DNA of 64,000 nucleotides, taken from NCBI GenBank assembly GCA_945865935.1, contig CAMBFI010000002.1, positions 276,083-340,082 of the forward strand. Direction: 5' to 3'. The notes under the pieces were generated by a model. It was given only the letters and a program-made list of their open reading frames with translations. It ran no database searches and was not told the DNA's origin. The translations under genes and the position numbers were made by a program. Each line of letters opens with the position of its first letter. The stretch's first letter is position 1. This document shows, one piece after another, positions 50,463 to 60,750 of this stretch. Origin of the DNA: Bordetella parapertussis (GTDB taxonomy: Bacteria; Pseudomonadota; Gammaproteobacteria; Burkholderiales; Burkholderiaceae_B).

Positions 50463-50849
50463 ATGCCTCGCGCCACGTTTCCCGCGGCGGCGCGCCTGCA
50501 CCGCCCCACTGAATATGCTGCCGCCCTGTCTGGGTGGCGGGTTGCGCGTGGGGCATATTTTATTGTCACGGCACACCGCGCCGTCACGACGGATCAGCAA
50601 AATACCGCCTTGACTGCTCCTCAAGCCCGCCTAGGACTTGTAATGGCTAAGCGCCACGCGCAGTTAGCAAGCACTCGCAATGCCCTTAAGCGTGTGGTGC
50701 GCGAAGCCTTTCGTGCTCAACGCTTGGCGTTGCCTGCTGCAGATTATGTCGTGCGCCTACATCGCCGCATTGAAAACATTTCCCTGACTGCCCTCAAGTT
50801 GGTGGCGCGCCAGGAAGCCGACGCACACTTTGCGAAGGCACAAAAATGA
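50463..50849 (+). CDS. rnpA: Ribonuclease P protein component
   Basis: The 128-residue basic protein helps the RNase P RNA cut tRNA 5' leaders. The RNR motif region [16 protein letters not shown] is clear, and [15 protein letters not shown] is the family signature. ATG 50463 ([18 protein letters not shown]) fits relatives; a GTG 21 bases earlier is possible. The stop overlaps yidD as ATGA. Confidence 0.93.
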   Translation: MPRATFPAAARLHRPTEYAAALSGWRVARGAYFIVTAHRAVTTDQQNTALTAPQARLGLVMAKRHAQLASTRNALKRVVREAFRAQRLALPAADYVVRLHRRIENISLTALKLVARQEADAHFAKAQK

Positions 50850-51124
50850 TTAAGGCTATTTTAGTTGCGCCGATTAGGTTTTACAAGTTTTTCCTTAGTC
50901 CGTGGGTGGGTCAAAGTTGTCGTTTTACGCCGACTTGCTCCTCCTATGCAATTGAGGCGATCGAAACACAAGGCGCTATCCGCGGCACCTACCTCGCCAC
51001 AAAACGCCTGTGCCGATGCCATCCTTGGGCTGCTGGCGGACATGATCCCGTCTGCCCCGACAGCCCGGCTGTTCCTCCGCCCTCCAACTCTTCTAATGCT
51101 GTCGAGCCCCCGCGGCCTCTCTGA
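50846..51124 (+). CDS. yidD: Membrane protein insertion efficiency factor YidD
   Basis: The 92-residue protein has the YidD core: [33 protein letters not shown], the Cys-rich CRFTPTC and CHPW later. It helps the YidC insertase. The tail after CHPW is Pro/Ser-rich and variable. ATG overlaps the rnpA stop (ATGA), so translation is probably coupled. Confidence 0.93.
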   Translation: MIKAILVAPIRFYKFFLSPWVGQSCRFTPTCSSYAIEAIETQGAIRGTYLATKRLCRCHPWAAGGHDPVCPDSPAVPPPSNSSNAVEPPRPL

Positions 51125-51175
51125 TTAACGCTAAACTGCGAGCCTCACTTAGTTAGCATCTTTATTTAGGCAAGA

Positions 51176-52888
51176 ATGGATATCCGACGCACCATCCTCT
51201 TAATGATTTTTTCGTTTTCACTGCTCATGCTGTGGAACAACTGGCAGGTTCATCAAGGGAATCCCCCGTTATTTGGTGCGCCGCCACCCAAAGCTGCACC
51301 TGCCGCGACCGCTCCCCCTGCGGAGTCTGGAGCAGTCTCTAGCCAAGCGGGCGTGCCAAATGCACCGGCTCAAGCATCTGCGCCTGGCGCCGCGCCGACC
51401 GTCCCTGGCACAAGCCCTGCACCTGCCACTCAAGCACAAACCGTGACGGTTAAGTCGGATGTATTAGCACTTACCTTCGATCTTCAAGGCGCCCAGCTCA
51501 TACGCGCCGACTTGCTTATGGTTCCTGGCAAAGACGACAAAAAACAAGCTTTCGTCTTATTAAGCCGCGAAGCGGGTCATACCTATGTTGTCCAGTCTGG
51601 CTTGACTGGTGCACCTGCGGGCTCGCTTTATCCAACACACTTAGCCAACTACACGCTAGTGACCGATGCAAAAGAGTTAAGCGGGAACACGTTAGTCGTT
51701 AAGTTTGAATCGGAGTCTAGCGGCGTCAAACTCACAAAGACCTTTACGCTGACGCGTGGCAGCTACGCCATTGCAGTCGACCATCAAATTGAAAACCTGT
51801 CGACACAGCCGGTTACCCCTTCCGTATATCTACAAATTACGCGCGATGGCTCCGACCCAATGGGGCAAAGCAATACGCCTAGCTTCCTGCAAGGCCCAAT
51901 CAGCTTCACGGGTCCAGCTGTTTATTCAGAGCAGGAAAAGTTTCAGAAAATAACCTTCCCTGAGATCGAAAAGCGCAAAGCCCAGTACATCAAACAAGCC
52001 GACAACGGCTGGTTTGCTATGGTTCAACACTATTTCGTCACCGCTTGGGTGCCCCCACAAGGAAAGGCTCGCAATTACGAAGTCACCGAGCTCGAAAAGA
52101 ATTTGTTCGCCGTACGAAGCATTGAGGCAGTTGGCACCATTAACCCCGGAAGCCAGGTCTCTGTCCCCACGAAATTGTGGGTCGGCCCCCAAGACCAATC
52201 TGAACTGGAGGCGGTTGCGCCAGGCCTAGAGCTTGTCGTCGACTATGGCTTGTTAACGATCATCGCCAAGCCCGTGTTTACCTTGATGACATGGCTGTTT
52301 TCTTTGCTCGGTAATTGGGGCTGGACGATCGTCGCGCTAACCTTTTTGATTAAAGCCGCGTTTTATCCCTTGTCCGCTGCTAGCTATCGCTCGATGGCGA
52401 AGATGAAGTTAGTCGCTCCACGTTTGCAAGCGCTACGAGAGAAGTTTGGTGATGACCGTCAAAAGCTCAATACAGCAATGATGGAAATGTATCGCACGGA
52501 GAAAATTAATCCACTCGGTGGCTGTCTGCCGATTGTGATTCAAATTCCTGTGTTTATTTCTCTTTATTACGTGTTGGGCTCGAGCGTTGAACTTCGTGGC
52601 GCGCCTTGGGTTCTTTGGATTGAAGATTTATCGGTACAAGATCCTTACTTCATCTTGCCTTTGATCATGATGGTAACCATGTTCATTCAGATGAAACTCA
52701 ATCCAACGCCTCCAGATCCTATACAGGCGAAAGTCATGATGTTTATGCCTCTCGTTTTCGGTGGCATGATGTTCTTCTTCCCGTCTGGCTTGGTCTTGTA
52801 CTGGTGTGTTAACAACATTTTGTCGATTGCGCAGCAGTGGCACATCACAAACACTATTGCCAAGCAGGCTGCAGCCTCTCACCGGTAG
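51176..52888 (+). CDS. yidC: Membrane protein insertase YidC
   Basis: The 570-residue insertase places proteins in the inner membrane, with or without SecYEG. The layout is an N-terminal helix (DIRRTILLMIFSFSLLMLW), an Ala/Pro-rich linker, a large periplasmic domain (about 80-345), and the conserved C-terminal five-helix domain with the hydrophilic groove, including LNPLGGCLPIVIQIPVFISLYYVL-like sequence and the final helices. The length is typical of Gram-negatives. Confidence 0.97.
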   Translation: MDIRRTILLMIFSFSLLMLWNNWQVHQGNPPLFGAPPPKAAPAATAPPAESGAVSSQAGVPNAPAQASAPGAAPTVPGTSPAPATQAQTVTVKSDVLALTFDLQGAQLIRADLLMVPGKDDKKQAFVLLSREAGHTYVVQSGLTGAPAGSLYPTHLANYTLVTDAKELSGNTLVVKFESESSGVKLTKTFTLTRGSYAIAVDHQIENLSTQPVTPSVYLQITRDGSDPMGQSNTPSFLQGPISFTGPAVYSEQEKFQKITFPEIEKRKAQYIKQADNGWFAMVQHYFVTAWVPPQGKARNYEVTELEKNLFAVRSIEAVGTINPGSQVSVPTKLWVGPQDQSELEAVAPGLELVVDYGLLTIIAKPVFTLMTWLFSLLGNWGWTIVALTFLIKAAFYPLSAASYRSMAKMKLVAPRLQALREKFGDDRQKLNTAMMEMYRTEKINPLGGCLPIVIQIPVFISLYYVLGSSVELRGAPWVLWIEDLSVQDPYFILPLIMMVTMFIQMKLNPTPPDPIQAKVMMFMPLVFGGMMFFFPSGLVLYWCVNNILSIAQQWHITNTIAKQAAASHR

Positions 52889-52902
52889 CCCTTGCATGAA
52901 AC

Positions 52903-54273
52903 ATGTCCCACTCTGCTAGCCAACCAATAGCTGCGATTGCCACCGCCTCTGGTCGGGGTGGCATCGGCATAGTCAGAGTGTCGGGCCCCTCTTTGGGGCC
53001 TTTTATTTTTGCCCTGCTTGGTCGCACGCTAACGCCTCGTCACGCAAGTTTTGGGCCCTTTCCTGATGCCCAGGGACAGGCCATTGATCAAGGCATTTCT
53101 ATTTATTTTTCTGCCCCGAATTCTTATACCGGGGAGGACGTTCTTGAGCTTCAAGGTCATGGCGGGCCCGCGGTCATGCAGGCGCTACTAAAGCGTTGTT
53201 TACGCGTTGGTCAGCCCTATGGTCTGCGTATGGCTGCGCCTGGCGAGTTCACGTTACGGGCTTTCTTAAACGACAAAATTGATCTTGCACAGGCTGAAGC
53301 GGTTGCCGACTTAATTGATGCATCGTCTGAAACCGCCGCGCGTGCCGCAATGGCTTCCTATCGCGGAGACTTCTCCAAAAGGGTTGAGCACCTCGCAAGC
53401 CAGCTTGTTGAGTTGCGCATGCTTGTTGAAGCAACCTTGGATTTTCCCGAAGAAGAGATCGAATTTCTTGAGAAGTTCCAAGCAAGATCTCGCCTGATAA
53501 GTATTCAGACTGAGCTTGGTGATGTGCTGTTTCAGAGCCAGCAAGGGATGGTGTTGCGCGAAGGGCTGCATGTTGTTCTTGCGGGCGAACCGAACGTTGG
53601 TAAATCTAGCTTATTGAATGCTCTCGCAGGCCAAGACTTGGCGATTGTTACTGACATAGCAGGCACCACCCGCGACAAGGTGTCTCAAGTGATACATCTG
53701 GATGGGGTTCCGATCACCATTATTGACACCGCTGGTTTGCGCGACACGGATGACAAAATAGAAGCGCTGGGCATCGCTCGAAGCTGGGCTGAAATCGAAC
53801 GTGCGGATGTTGTATTGCACCTGTTAGATGTCCAACACCCTACGGGTCCGTTAGACAGCAAAATTGAATCGCGTCGCTCAGCGAAGAGTGTTGTTCTTTC
53901 AGTGTTTAACAAGTGCGATCTTATTGATTCCAACACACTCTCTCTTCTAAACAATCATCAAGAGGCGCTCTTTGTCTCAGCAAAAACAGGAGACGGTTTG
54001 GCTGGCTTACGTGCGCGCTTACTTACGTTAGCAGGCTGGCAGCCCAGTCAAGAGTCACCTTGGCTGGCGCGCCAGCGCCACATTGATGCCTTAACGTCTA
54101 CCCAAGAATCTTTACGCTGTGCGCAAGCGCATGCAGATCAAAACGATCGCGTTTTAGATTTGTTTGCAGAAGAGCTGCGTCTTGCCCACGATCATCTCGG
54201 TAGCATTACCGGTCGAATGACCCCAGACGATTTATTAGGTGAGATTTTTTCTCGTTTTTGTATTGGTAAATAA
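52903..54273 (+). CDS. mnmE: tRNA modification GTPase MnmE
   Basis: The 456-residue GTPase works with MnmG to put an aminomethyl-type group on U34 of certain tRNAs. It has an N-terminal formyl-THF-binding domain, a helical domain interrupted by the G domain with P-loop GEPNVGKSS at 228-236 and [14 protein letters not shown] for base recognition, and the C-terminal FCIGK with the functional Cys453. It is the last gene of the rpmH group. mnmG lies 3 kb on, past two unrelated genes. Confidence 0.97.
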   Translation: MSHSASQPIAAIATASGRGGIGIVRVSGPSLGPFIFALLGRTLTPRHASFGPFPDAQGQAIDQGISIYFSAPNSYTGEDVLELQGHGGPAVMQALLKRCLRVGQPYGLRMAAPGEFTLRAFLNDKIDLAQAEAVADLIDASSETAARAAMASYRGDFSKRVEHLASQLVELRMLVEATLDFPEEEIEFLEKFQARSRLISIQTELGDVLFQSQQGMVLREGLHVVLAGEPNVGKSSLLNALAGQDLAIVTDIAGTTRDKVSQVIHLDGVPITIIDTAGLRDTDDKIEALGIARSWAEIERADVVLHLLDVQHPTGPLDSKIESRRSAKSVVLSVFNKCDLIDSNTLSLLNNHQEALFVSAKTGDGLAGLRARLLTLAGWQPSQESPWLARQRHIDALTSTQESLRCAQAHADQNDRVLDLFAEELRLAHDHLGSITGRMTPDDLLGEIFSRFCIGK

Positions 54274-54659
54274 ATCGTTTTCAACATCAGTTCAATTTTC
54301 AACTGTTGTTTTTCTGAGTGTTATTACAGTTCGATACAAAATAATTTAATGGGGATAACTACGGCATGAGGGGTGTGTATAAGTTGTGTGCAGTAAATGA
54401 ACAACCGACCGTTTTCTGATGTTAAGAATACTTGTTCATGGCAATTCACAAAAGTAAACAGACCTTACCCTCAGACAATTTGGCCTTCAAACTGATGATA
54501 TCTATGTGTAATATTGAGTTGTTCTACTTATCCACAAGGTATCTTATCCATTAGTTTTTATATATATAAATAAATAAATACATACAGAGTAAACAGGACT
54601 TCGTAGATCAAAAACAGTTTTTCATAAAAATACTTTTATCCAACAACACTGTGCTTAAA
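54274..54659. other. Candidate oriC segment: AT-rich gap with DnaA boxes
   Basis: About 390 AT-rich bases without a gene. Perfect or near DnaA boxes: TTATCCCCA (minus strand, 54350-54358), TTATACACA (minus, 54374-54382), TTATCCACA (plus, 54528-54536), TTATCCATT (54544-54552) and TTATCCAAC (54636-54644). Next to the middle boxes lies an extremely AT-rich tract of TATATATAAATAAATAAATA kind (about 54558-54583), a plausible unwinding element. This layout is what an origin looks like. The gap 56953-57302 is a rival or second module. Confidence 0.55.
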
Positions 54660-55829
54660 TCAGATCTTCGTTAAACGTTCAATTGCTTGATCCAAGGTGG
54701 TGTCCTGTTTCGCAAAACAAAAACGTACGATGTGATGATTCGATGTTGAGGCCGTTGGATCTTCGTAAAAAGCTGAGACAGGTATAACAGTGACGCCGTG
54801 GTGTTGTGTTAACCAGATTGAGAACTCTGCTTCCGTGTCGTCGGATATTTCGCTGTAGTCTGCAAGCATAAAAAAAGTACCGGGGCTGGGGAGTACTTTA
54901 AAACGCGTGTTAGATAAACCCGCAGCAAGGTGATCTCGTTTATGTTGATAAAAGGCGGGCAATGTTAAGTACGTGCTCGGATCAGCGGTATAAGCAGCAA
55001 GGCCATATTGCAAAACAGAGGGAACAGTAAAAACCATAAATTGATGTACTTTGCGCAATTCGGTCGTCATGTTTTTGGGTGCGCAACAGTAGCCAATCTT
55101 CCAACCGGTTGTATGCGTTGTTTTCCCAAATGAGGAAATAACAAAACAGCGTTCCGTGAGTGACGGCCTTGAAGCCAAGCTTAAGTGTGTAGCACCATCA
55201 AAGATAATGTGCTCATACACTTCGTCAGACAAAATCATAATGTTGGTGTTATTCACCAGAGTCTCTAACGTATCAAGATCATTTTTGTTAAGAACCGCGC
55301 CCGTTGGATTGTGGGGTGAGTTGATAATGAGTAAACGTGTGCGCGGCGTGATGTTCGCCTGAACGCGATCCCAATCAATACTAAAGAGTGGGTTGGCAGC
55401 GGTGGGTGACAACATCGGAACAGTGATCGCTTTGGCGCCTGCTAAGCGTATGGCTGGCAAATAACAGTCATAGCAAGGCTCTAACACTAATACCTCATCA
55501 CCGGCTCCTACACTTGCAAGAACGGCGGCCATGATGGCCTGCGTCGCGCCACTCGTGACGGTGATTTCAGTGTCCACATCGTAAGAGCGGCCGTAAAGGG
55601 TTTTGACTTTATTGTGGATGACTTCTCGTAATGCTGGAACGCCTGCCATCGCAGGATATTGATTAAATCCATCAGCCATAGCCTTGCTGACTAAGCCTTG
55701 TAGTTTTTCGTCAGTATTAAAGTCAGGAAACCCCTGGCCGAGGTTGATGGCTTTGTAATCAAGCGCCATCTTGCTCATGGTGGTAAAGATCGTGGTGCCG
55801 ACTGCAGGAAGTTTGGACGTGATTTGCAT
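54660..55829 (-). CDS. PLP-dependent aminotransferase, YbdL (methionine aminotransferase) type
   Basis: The 389-residue class I/II aminotransferase matches the YbdL/kynurenine-type group: INLGQGFPDFNTDEKL (about 28-43), NQYPAMAGVPALREVI, NSPHNPTGAVL, DEVYEHIIFD and the PLP lysine in SSFGKTTHTTGWKIGY (about 235). It probably transaminates methionine or its keto acid, or aromatic amino acids. It is transcribed leftward between mnmE and the AbrB-like gene, with origin-like sequences at its 3' side, so it sits in an origin neighbourhood. Confidence 0.9.
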   Translation of the reverse strand: MQITSKLPAVGTTIFTTMSKMALDYKAINLGQGFPDFNTDEKLQGLVSKAMADGFNQYPAMAGVPALREVIHNKVKTLYGRSYDVDTEITVTSGATQAIMAAVLASVGAGDEVLVLEPCYDCYLPAIRLAGAKAITVPMLSPTAANPLFSIDWDRVQANITPRTRLLIINSPHNPTGAVLNKNDLDTLETLVNNTNIMILSDEVYEHIIFDGATHLSLASRPSLTERCFVISSFGKTTHTTGWKIGYCCAPKNMTTELRKVHQFMVFTVPSVLQYGLAAYTADPSTYLTLPAFYQHKRDHLAAGLSNTRFKVLPSPGTFFMLADYSEISDDTEAEFSIWLTQHHGVTVIPVSAFYEDPTASTSNHHIVRFCFAKQDTTLDQAIERLTKI

Positions 55830-55896
55830 GGTTTAATTTGGACAAAACAGAGGTGTTATCGCCAGATAATACGCACTTTTAAATGGTTGCGCCGCG

Positions 55897-56952
55897 GTGA
55901 ACACAAGCTTGAAAGTAGTACTAGGACTAGTCATCTCATTAATAGGAGCGTATGCCGCACAGACGGTGAGCATACCTATCCCCTGGACGCTCGGACCCCT
56001 TTTTTGTATCGCCGCGGTCCGACTGGCTGGAGGCCCCATAGCAAGTGTGCCCTTATTCCGTAGTGTTGGTCAGTGGGTAATTGGAGTGTCCTTGGGTTTG
56101 TATTTCACGGCTCCAGTCGTAGGCGTCTTAGCCGAGCATTTGGTCTCGGTTGTCGGTGGGCTTTTGTTTGCGATCGGCTTGGCTTTTTATGGGACATATC
56201 TATTATGTCGGTTTGCTAATGTAGATATAAAAACAGCCTGGTTTTCCTCAGCAATAGGTGGAGCAGCTGAGATGACAAATTTAGCAGAGCGTTATGGGGT
56301 AAGGCCAGATTTGGTAGCAAGCGCTCACAGCATGAGGATGATAACCGTTGTTGTACTCGTTCCGTTCACGCTTCAATGGCTAGGAATTTCGGGAATAGAC
56401 TCCTTTGTTGTCGGTGCAAAACAAATTTCTTACATCGGACTAGCGCAACTATTTGGGTTGACGGCGATTGGTGTGTTTGTTGCGACGCGCATGAAAATGC
56501 CTAATGCTTGGGTGTTAGGGCCCATGTTTCTAACGATAGGTATCACCGCAGGTGGCATGGAGTTTTCGGCGATCCCCGACTGGTTATCCAAGGTTGCACA
56601 GTTAAGTGTTGGATGGGGGCTCGGCGACAGATTTCGTCCAGGGTTTTTTAGGAAAGCGCCGCGCTTTTTGATGGTGGTGGTGGTATTTACGGCGACAGCT
56701 CTATTGTTAGCGTTCGGCTTTGCTACCGCTCTGCACATGGTCTCCGGCCTGCCAACCGTCTCGTTGATGCTAGGGGTTGCTCCAGGTGGAATATCAGAAA
56801 TGGCGATTACGGCAAAGGTTTTGCAATTGGGCGTACCCTTGGTCACGGCATTTCAGGTTTTTAGAATGGCGGGGGTCGTCTTAGTGACGGGGCCCCTATA
56901 TGCCTACGTGATTTCTCGATATTTCCAGAACTATGGTGTTCGCAGCAAATAA
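55897..56952 (+). CDS. AbrB-family membrane protein
   Basis: A 351-residue integral membrane protein with about ten helices in two similar halves; PIPWTLGPLF in the first and NAWVLGPMF in the second are the duplicated family motif, and GAAEMTNLAERYGV and GGISEMAITAKVLQLGVP are the matching later segments. The family is often misnamed ammonia monooxygenase or AbrB regulator; it is likely a transporter and E. coli AbrB is said to affect aidB expression. It starts at GTG 55897, with no good ribosome site. It is divergent from the aminotransferase gene. Confidence 0.85.
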   Translation: MNTSLKVVLGLVISLIGAYAAQTVSIPIPWTLGPLFCIAAVRLAGGPIASVPLFRSVGQWVIGVSLGLYFTAPVVGVLAEHLVSVVGGLLFAIGLAFYGTYLLCRFANVDIKTAWFSSAIGGAAEMTNLAERYGVRPDLVASAHSMRMITVVVLVPFTLQWLGISGIDSFVVGAKQISYIGLAQLFGLTAIGVFVATRMKMPNAWVLGPMFLTIGITAGGMEFSAIPDWLSKVAQLSVGWGLGDRFRPGFFRKAPRFLMVVVVFTATALLLAFGFATALHMVSGLPTVSLMLGVAPGGISEMAITAKVLQLGVPLVTAFQVFRMAGVVLVTGPLYAYVISRYFQNYGVRSK

Positions 56953-57032
56953 AGTTATCCCAACTTGTTAATGCGTTGTTAACAAGATAGTCACAGAGTT
57001 ATCCATATAGTTATAAACAGCTTACTTTTGTG

Positions 57033-57064
57033 CATCACAATGTTTCACGTGAAACATTGTGATG
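57033..57064. promoter_or_regulatory. parS site 1 inside a 32-bp perfect palindrome
   Basis: The 16-bp parS consensus TGTTTCACGTGAAACA is at 57041-57056. Perfect pairing continues 8 bases on each side, longer than parS needs. parS is loaded by ParB as centromere for chromosome segregation. Confidence 0.92.
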
Positions 57065-57223
57065 GAAAGAGTCTGAACATATTAAGTTGTCCACAGGAGT
57101 GTGGCCCTAAATTGGCCGAGACTCCTAGCGAGCGCGGGGCGTCAGGTTATTTTGCGCTGCTTTTTGTTTAAGCCGCGCGAAGATACCCACAATGTTATGC
57201 ACAGGCGCCTTGCGAGAGTATTT

Positions 57224-57239
57224 TGTTTCACGTGAAACA
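57224..57239. promoter_or_regulatory. parS site 2, just upstream of the mnmG promoter
   Basis: A second perfect TGTTTCACGTGAAACA, 183 bp from the first. It ends immediately before the probable -35 region of mnmG, so ParB binding could influence the mnmG-parAB operon. Confidence 0.92.
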
Positions 57240-57262
57240 TCTCCAACGCGGATCGCTCGGTC

Positions 57263-57268
57263 TATAAT
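57263..57268 (+). promoter_or_regulatory. -10 element of the mnmG operon
   Basis: A perfect TATAAT, 34 bp before the mnmG ATG. The -35 region at 17-bp spacing (57240-57245) is weak and abuts parS site 2, which hints at an assisted or regulated promoter. Confidence 0.55.
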
Positions 57269-57302
57269 CCGTTCTCCAAGTCAGTCCTATCGCCCAGAAT
57301 AA

Positions 57303-59216
57303 ATGAACTACCCCTCTGTATTCGATGTCCTCGTCGTTGGTGGCGGCCACGCTGGAAGTGAGGCTGCGCTCGCTGCAGCGCGAAGCGGTGCAAAGACCCT
57401 TTTACTTACGCACAATATAGAAACCCTTGGGCAAATGTCTTGTAACCCTTCTATTGGTGGCATTGGAAAAGGACATCTCGTTAAAGAGGTGGATGCGCTA
57501 GGCGGTGCCATGGCGATTGCAACGGATGAGGCTGGAATACAGTTTCGAATACTAAATGGCTCTAAAGGCCCGGCAGTTCGTGCAACCCGCGCACAAGCGG
57601 ACCGCGTCCTTTATCGAAAAGCAATTCGCGGAAGGTTAGAAAATCAACCGAATCTCTGGCTTTTTCAACAAGCTGTTGATGATTTGTTGTTAGATGGTGA
57701 GCGCGTCTGCGGCGCAGTGACACAAACGGGACTAACCTTCAGGGCCCGCAGCGTGGTGTTAACCGCTGGAACGTTTCTTAACGGATTGGTACACGTCGGC
57801 CTAAACAGCTATTCCGCTGGTCGCGCGGGTGACCCTTCCGCGTCAATGTTGGGTCGTAGACTCAAAGAAATGCGTTTGCCTCAGGGGCGACTTAAAACAG
57901 GTACCCCACCAAGGATAGATGGCCGAAGTATTAACTTTGCTATTTTGGAAGAGCAGCCCGGCGACTGGGATCCAGTCCCTGTGTTTTCATACTTGGGTAC
58001 TGCTGCCATGCACCCCAGACAAGTCCCTTGTTGGGTGACGCATACCAATGAGCGCACACATGAGATTATTCGCAGCGGCCTAGACAGATCGCCGATGTAC
58101 AGCGGCGTGATTGAAGGTGTGGGTCCCCGGTACTGCCCCTCGATTGAAGATAAAGTCCACCGGTTTGCAGATAAAAATGCGCATCAAGTCTTCCTCGAGC
58201 CAGAGGGTTTAGACACTCATGAAATTTACCCTAACGGTGTTTCAACAAGTTTGCCCTTTGATGTCCAGCTAGAGTTGATTCGCTCTTTGCGCGGCCTGGA
58301 CCAAGCACACATTGTTCGACCAGGATATGCCATTGAATATGATTACTTTGATCCGCGCGAATTGAAACAAAGCTTAGAAACCAAGTTGATTTCAGGCTTG
58401 TTTTTTGCCGGACAAATCAATGGCACGACCGGTTACGAAGAGGCTGCTGCGCAAGGTTTATTGGCCGGCATTAACGCCGCACGTTTTGCCCGTGACGACA
58501 CTCCATTTATATTGCGACGAGATCAAGCCTACATGGGTGTCCTAATGGATGACCTGGTGACGAAGGGCGTGACAGAGCCCTATCGAATGTTTACCTCCCG
58601 TGCAGAATATCGCCTAAGTTTGCGCGAAGACAATGCAGACTGGCGCTTAACAGAGTTGGGACGCAACTTCGGTTTGGTGGACGATATTCGTTGGGAGGCC
58701 TTTTGTCGCAAACGCGATGCAGTCGAAAAAGAGGTTCAGCGCTTACGTTCAACTTGGGTCAATCCGCGAATGATGCCACCCGATAGTGCGCGAGCGGTCC
58801 TAGGTAAAGAAATTGAGCGCGAGTACTTGCTATCAGATTTAATCAAGCGCCCGAACGTTTCTTACCTTTCTTTGATGGAAATGGTCTATCACGAGGAGGT
58901 GAGTTTACCAAAAGGCGTGCCCCCAGGTGAGGTCGCAGAACAGGTCGAGATCCAGATCAAATACGAAGGTTACATTGCTCGCCAGCAAGAAGAGATTGAG
59001 CGACAGCAGGCCCACGAAGACCAACAAATTCCGAGCGCCTTTGACTTTGAAGGGATCACAAGCCTTTCTTTTGAGGTTCGCCAAAAGCTCAAAACACATT
59101 GTCCCCAAACCGTCGGACAGGCCTCTCGGATTTCGGGCGTAACCCCTGCCGCGATCTCGTTATTGCTCATCCACTTAAAGCGCCACCACTCCAGAATGAT
59201 TGCAGTAACGAAGTGA
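57303..59216 (+). CDS. mnmG: tRNA uridine 5-carboxymethylaminomethyl modification enzyme MnmG (GidA)
   Basis: The 637-residue FAD protein works with MnmE on tRNA U34. The dinucleotide-binding loop [10 protein letters not shown] is at 13-22; the signature [29 protein letters not shown] and the cysteine in MSCNPSIGG are present. The C-terminal helical part binds MnmE and tRNA. The length is typical. It is the first gene of a tight operon with rsmG, parA and parB. mnmE is apart. Confidence 0.98.
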   Translation: MNYPSVFDVLVVGGGHAGSEAALAAARSGAKTLLLTHNIETLGQMSCNPSIGGIGKGHLVKEVDALGGAMAIATDEAGIQFRILNGSKGPAVRATRAQADRVLYRKAIRGRLENQPNLWLFQQAVDDLLLDGERVCGAVTQTGLTFRARSVVLTAGTFLNGLVHVGLNSYSAGRAGDPSASMLGRRLKEMRLPQGRLKTGTPPRIDGRSINFAILEEQPGDWDPVPVFSYLGTAAMHPRQVPCWVTHTNERTHEIIRSGLDRSPMYSGVIEGVGPRYCPSIEDKVHRFADKNAHQVFLEPEGLDTHEIYPNGVSTSLPFDVQLELIRSLRGLDQAHIVRPGYAIEYDYFDPRELKQSLETKLISGLFFAGQINGTTGYEEAAAQGLLAGINAARFARDDTPFILRRDQAYMGVLMDDLVTKGVTEPYRMFTSRAEYRLSLREDNADWRLTELGRNFGLVDDIRWEAFCRKRDAVEKEVQRLRSTWVNPRMMPPDSARAVLGKEIEREYLLSDLIKRPNVSYLSLMEMVYHEEVSLPKGVPPGEVAEQVEIQIKYEGYIARQQEEIERQQAHEDQQIPSAFDFEGITSLSFEVRQKLKTHCPQTVGQASRISGVTPAAISLLLIHLKRHHSRMIAVTK

Positions 59217-59896
59217 AGCAGGCGCAATTAAACCCAACCACTTACGCGCAGCGTCTGGCCCAGGCGTGTGACACGCTGCGTCTTGATGCGTCCGAACAGC
59301 AAATCGGCCAACTGCAGCAATATATAGAGCAGTTACAACATTGGAACCGCAGCTATAACCTGACAGCCATCCGCGACCCGGATCAAATGCTCACGCAGCA
59401 CATACTTGATTGCTTGGCAGTGGTCGGTCCTGTTAAGCATGCATTGGCCGTGCGCGAGCGCCAAGGCCCAACCATTCTAGATGTTGGCTCAGGTGCCGGA
59501 CTGCCAGGCGTCGTGTTAGCGATCATGTTGCCAGCGGCGCAAGTGACGTGTGTGGATGCAGTAGAAAAGAAGATGACCTTCGTGCGTCAAATGCGCGGGG
59601 TGCTTGGGCTGTCCAACCTAAGCGCCATACACGCTCGCGTCGAGGCCCAGTCTGCACAATATGATGTTGTGATCTCTCGCGCATTCGCTTCTCTATCAGA
59701 TTTTGCACAAACTGCTGGTGAAAGAGTCTTGCCCACGGGAAACCTTATTGCAATGAAAGCGCGCCCGACAGACGACGAGTTTGCTGAGCTTGCCTCCAAG
59801 ACCGCCTGGTCTGTCGACAGCGTTGAACCGATACATGTTCCAGAGTTACAAGCCCAGCGTTGCTTGGTTTGGTTGCACCGGACGGGAAATCCATGA
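59213..59896 (+). CDS. rsmG: 16S rRNA (guanine527-N7)-methyltransferase
   Basis: The 227-residue enzyme (GidB) methylates G527 of 16S rRNA. The SAM-binding motif [10 protein letters not shown] is at 90-99, with [14 protein letters not shown] and [10 protein letters not shown] following, as in the family. GTG 59213 overlaps the mnmG stop (GTGA), and no ribosome site is evident; a longer upstream reading would run inside mnmG. The 3' end overlaps parA as ATGA. Confidence 0.95.
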   Translation: MKQAQLNPTTYAQRLAQACDTLRLDASEQQIGQLQQYIEQLQHWNRSYNLTAIRDPDQMLTQHILDCLAVVGPVKHALAVRERQGPTILDVGSGAGLPGVVLAIMLPAAQVTCVDAVEKKMTFVRQMRGVLGLSNLSAIHARVEAQSAQYDVVISRAFASLSDFAQTAGERVLPTGNLIAMKARPTDDEFAELASKTAWSVDSVEPIHVPELQAQRCLVWLHRTGNP

Positions 59897-60693
59897 CAAA
59901 TAACATTACAGCCACCGCGCGAATCTTTTGTATTGCCAATCAAAAAGGTGGTGTGGGCAAAACGACAACGGCCATCAACTTAGCCGCTGGGCTTGCAAAA
60001 TTAAAGCAGCGCGTCTTGTTGATTGATTTGGATCCACAGGGCAACGCGACAATGGGTAGTGGCATAGACAAGAGCACCCTCGCACACAATTTATACGATG
60101 TGCTAATTGGAGAGGCGTCGATTGCCGAGGCACGCGTACCCTCAACCAGTGGTGGATACGATGTATTGCCGGCAAACCGTGAACTCTCTGGCGCGGAGAT
60201 CGATCTAGTCGGCATGGACGAACGAGAGCTTCAACTAAAACAGGCCCTCTCAAGTGTTGCAGGTGAATATGATTTTGTCCTCATTGATTGCCCTCCTACA
60301 CTGTCGCTCTTAACGCTTAACGGCTTAGCCGCAGCGCATGGCGTGATCATTCCTATGCAGTGTGAATACTTTGCACTGGAGGGATTGTCCGATCTTGTGA
60401 ACACAATTAAACGCGTTCACCGCAATATCAACCCAGAACTCAGTTTGATTGGATTGCTACGCGTCATGTATGACCCGAGAGTCACCTTGCAACAGCAGGT
60501 TTCCGCTCAACTCGAAGCACACTTCGGTGACAAAGTATTTAAAACGGTTGTACCCAGAAACGTACGATTAGCCGAAGCGCCTAGCCACGGTATGCCAGGT
60601 GTTGTCTATGACCCGAGCTCGCGCGGCGCGCAAGCTTATATCTCTTTTGGTGCGGAAGTTATCGAACGCGTTCGCGCCAACCCCAACGTATAA
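59893..60693 (+). CDS. parA: Chromosome partitioning ATPase ParA
   Basis: The 266-residue Walker-type ATPase moves ParB-parS complexes over the nucleoid. The deviant Walker A KGGVGKTT is at 18-25, LLIDLDPQGN is the A' motif and IDCPPTLSLLT holds Walker B. No N-terminal helix-turn-helix is present, so it is the chromosomal (type Ib-like) form rather than a plasmid type Ia regulator. The ATG overlaps the rsmG stop by 4 bp. Confidence 0.97.
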   Translation: MTNNITATARIFCIANQKGGVGKTTTAINLAAGLAKLKQRVLLIDLDPQGNATMGSGIDKSTLAHNLYDVLIGEASIAEARVPSTSGGYDVLPANRELSGAEIDLVGMDERELQLKQALSSVAGEYDFVLIDCPPTLSLLTLNGLAAAHGVIIPMQCEYFALEGLSDLVNTIKRVHRNINPELSLIGLLRVMYDPRVTLQQQVSAQLEAHFGDKVFKTVVPRNVRLAEAPSHGMPGVVYDPSSRGAQAYISFGAEVIERVRANPNV

Positions 60694-60750
60694 CCTAACT
60701 AACTAATAACGTGATGGTGCGATATGGACCTCAACGATAGGAATAAAAAA

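Larger units (their letters stand above)
56953..57302. other. Second origin-like gap with DnaA boxes and two parS sites
   Basis: A 350-base gap before mnmG. DnaA-box-like sequences: TTATCCCAA (56955-56963), TTATCCATA (56999-57007), TTATAAACA (57011-57019), TTGTCCACA (57087-57095) and a perfect TTATGCACA (57195-57203). An inverted repeat CTTGTTAA/TTAACAAG is at 56964-56986. Two perfect parS sites are given separately. In many bacteria the origin lies beside gidA (mnmG), so this may be oriC or part of it. Confidence 0.55.

Noticed and set aside
54558..54583. TATATA/TAAATAAATAAATA tract as a microsatellite or repeat element
   Set aside because: It is short and lies among DnaA boxes, which fits an unwinding element better.
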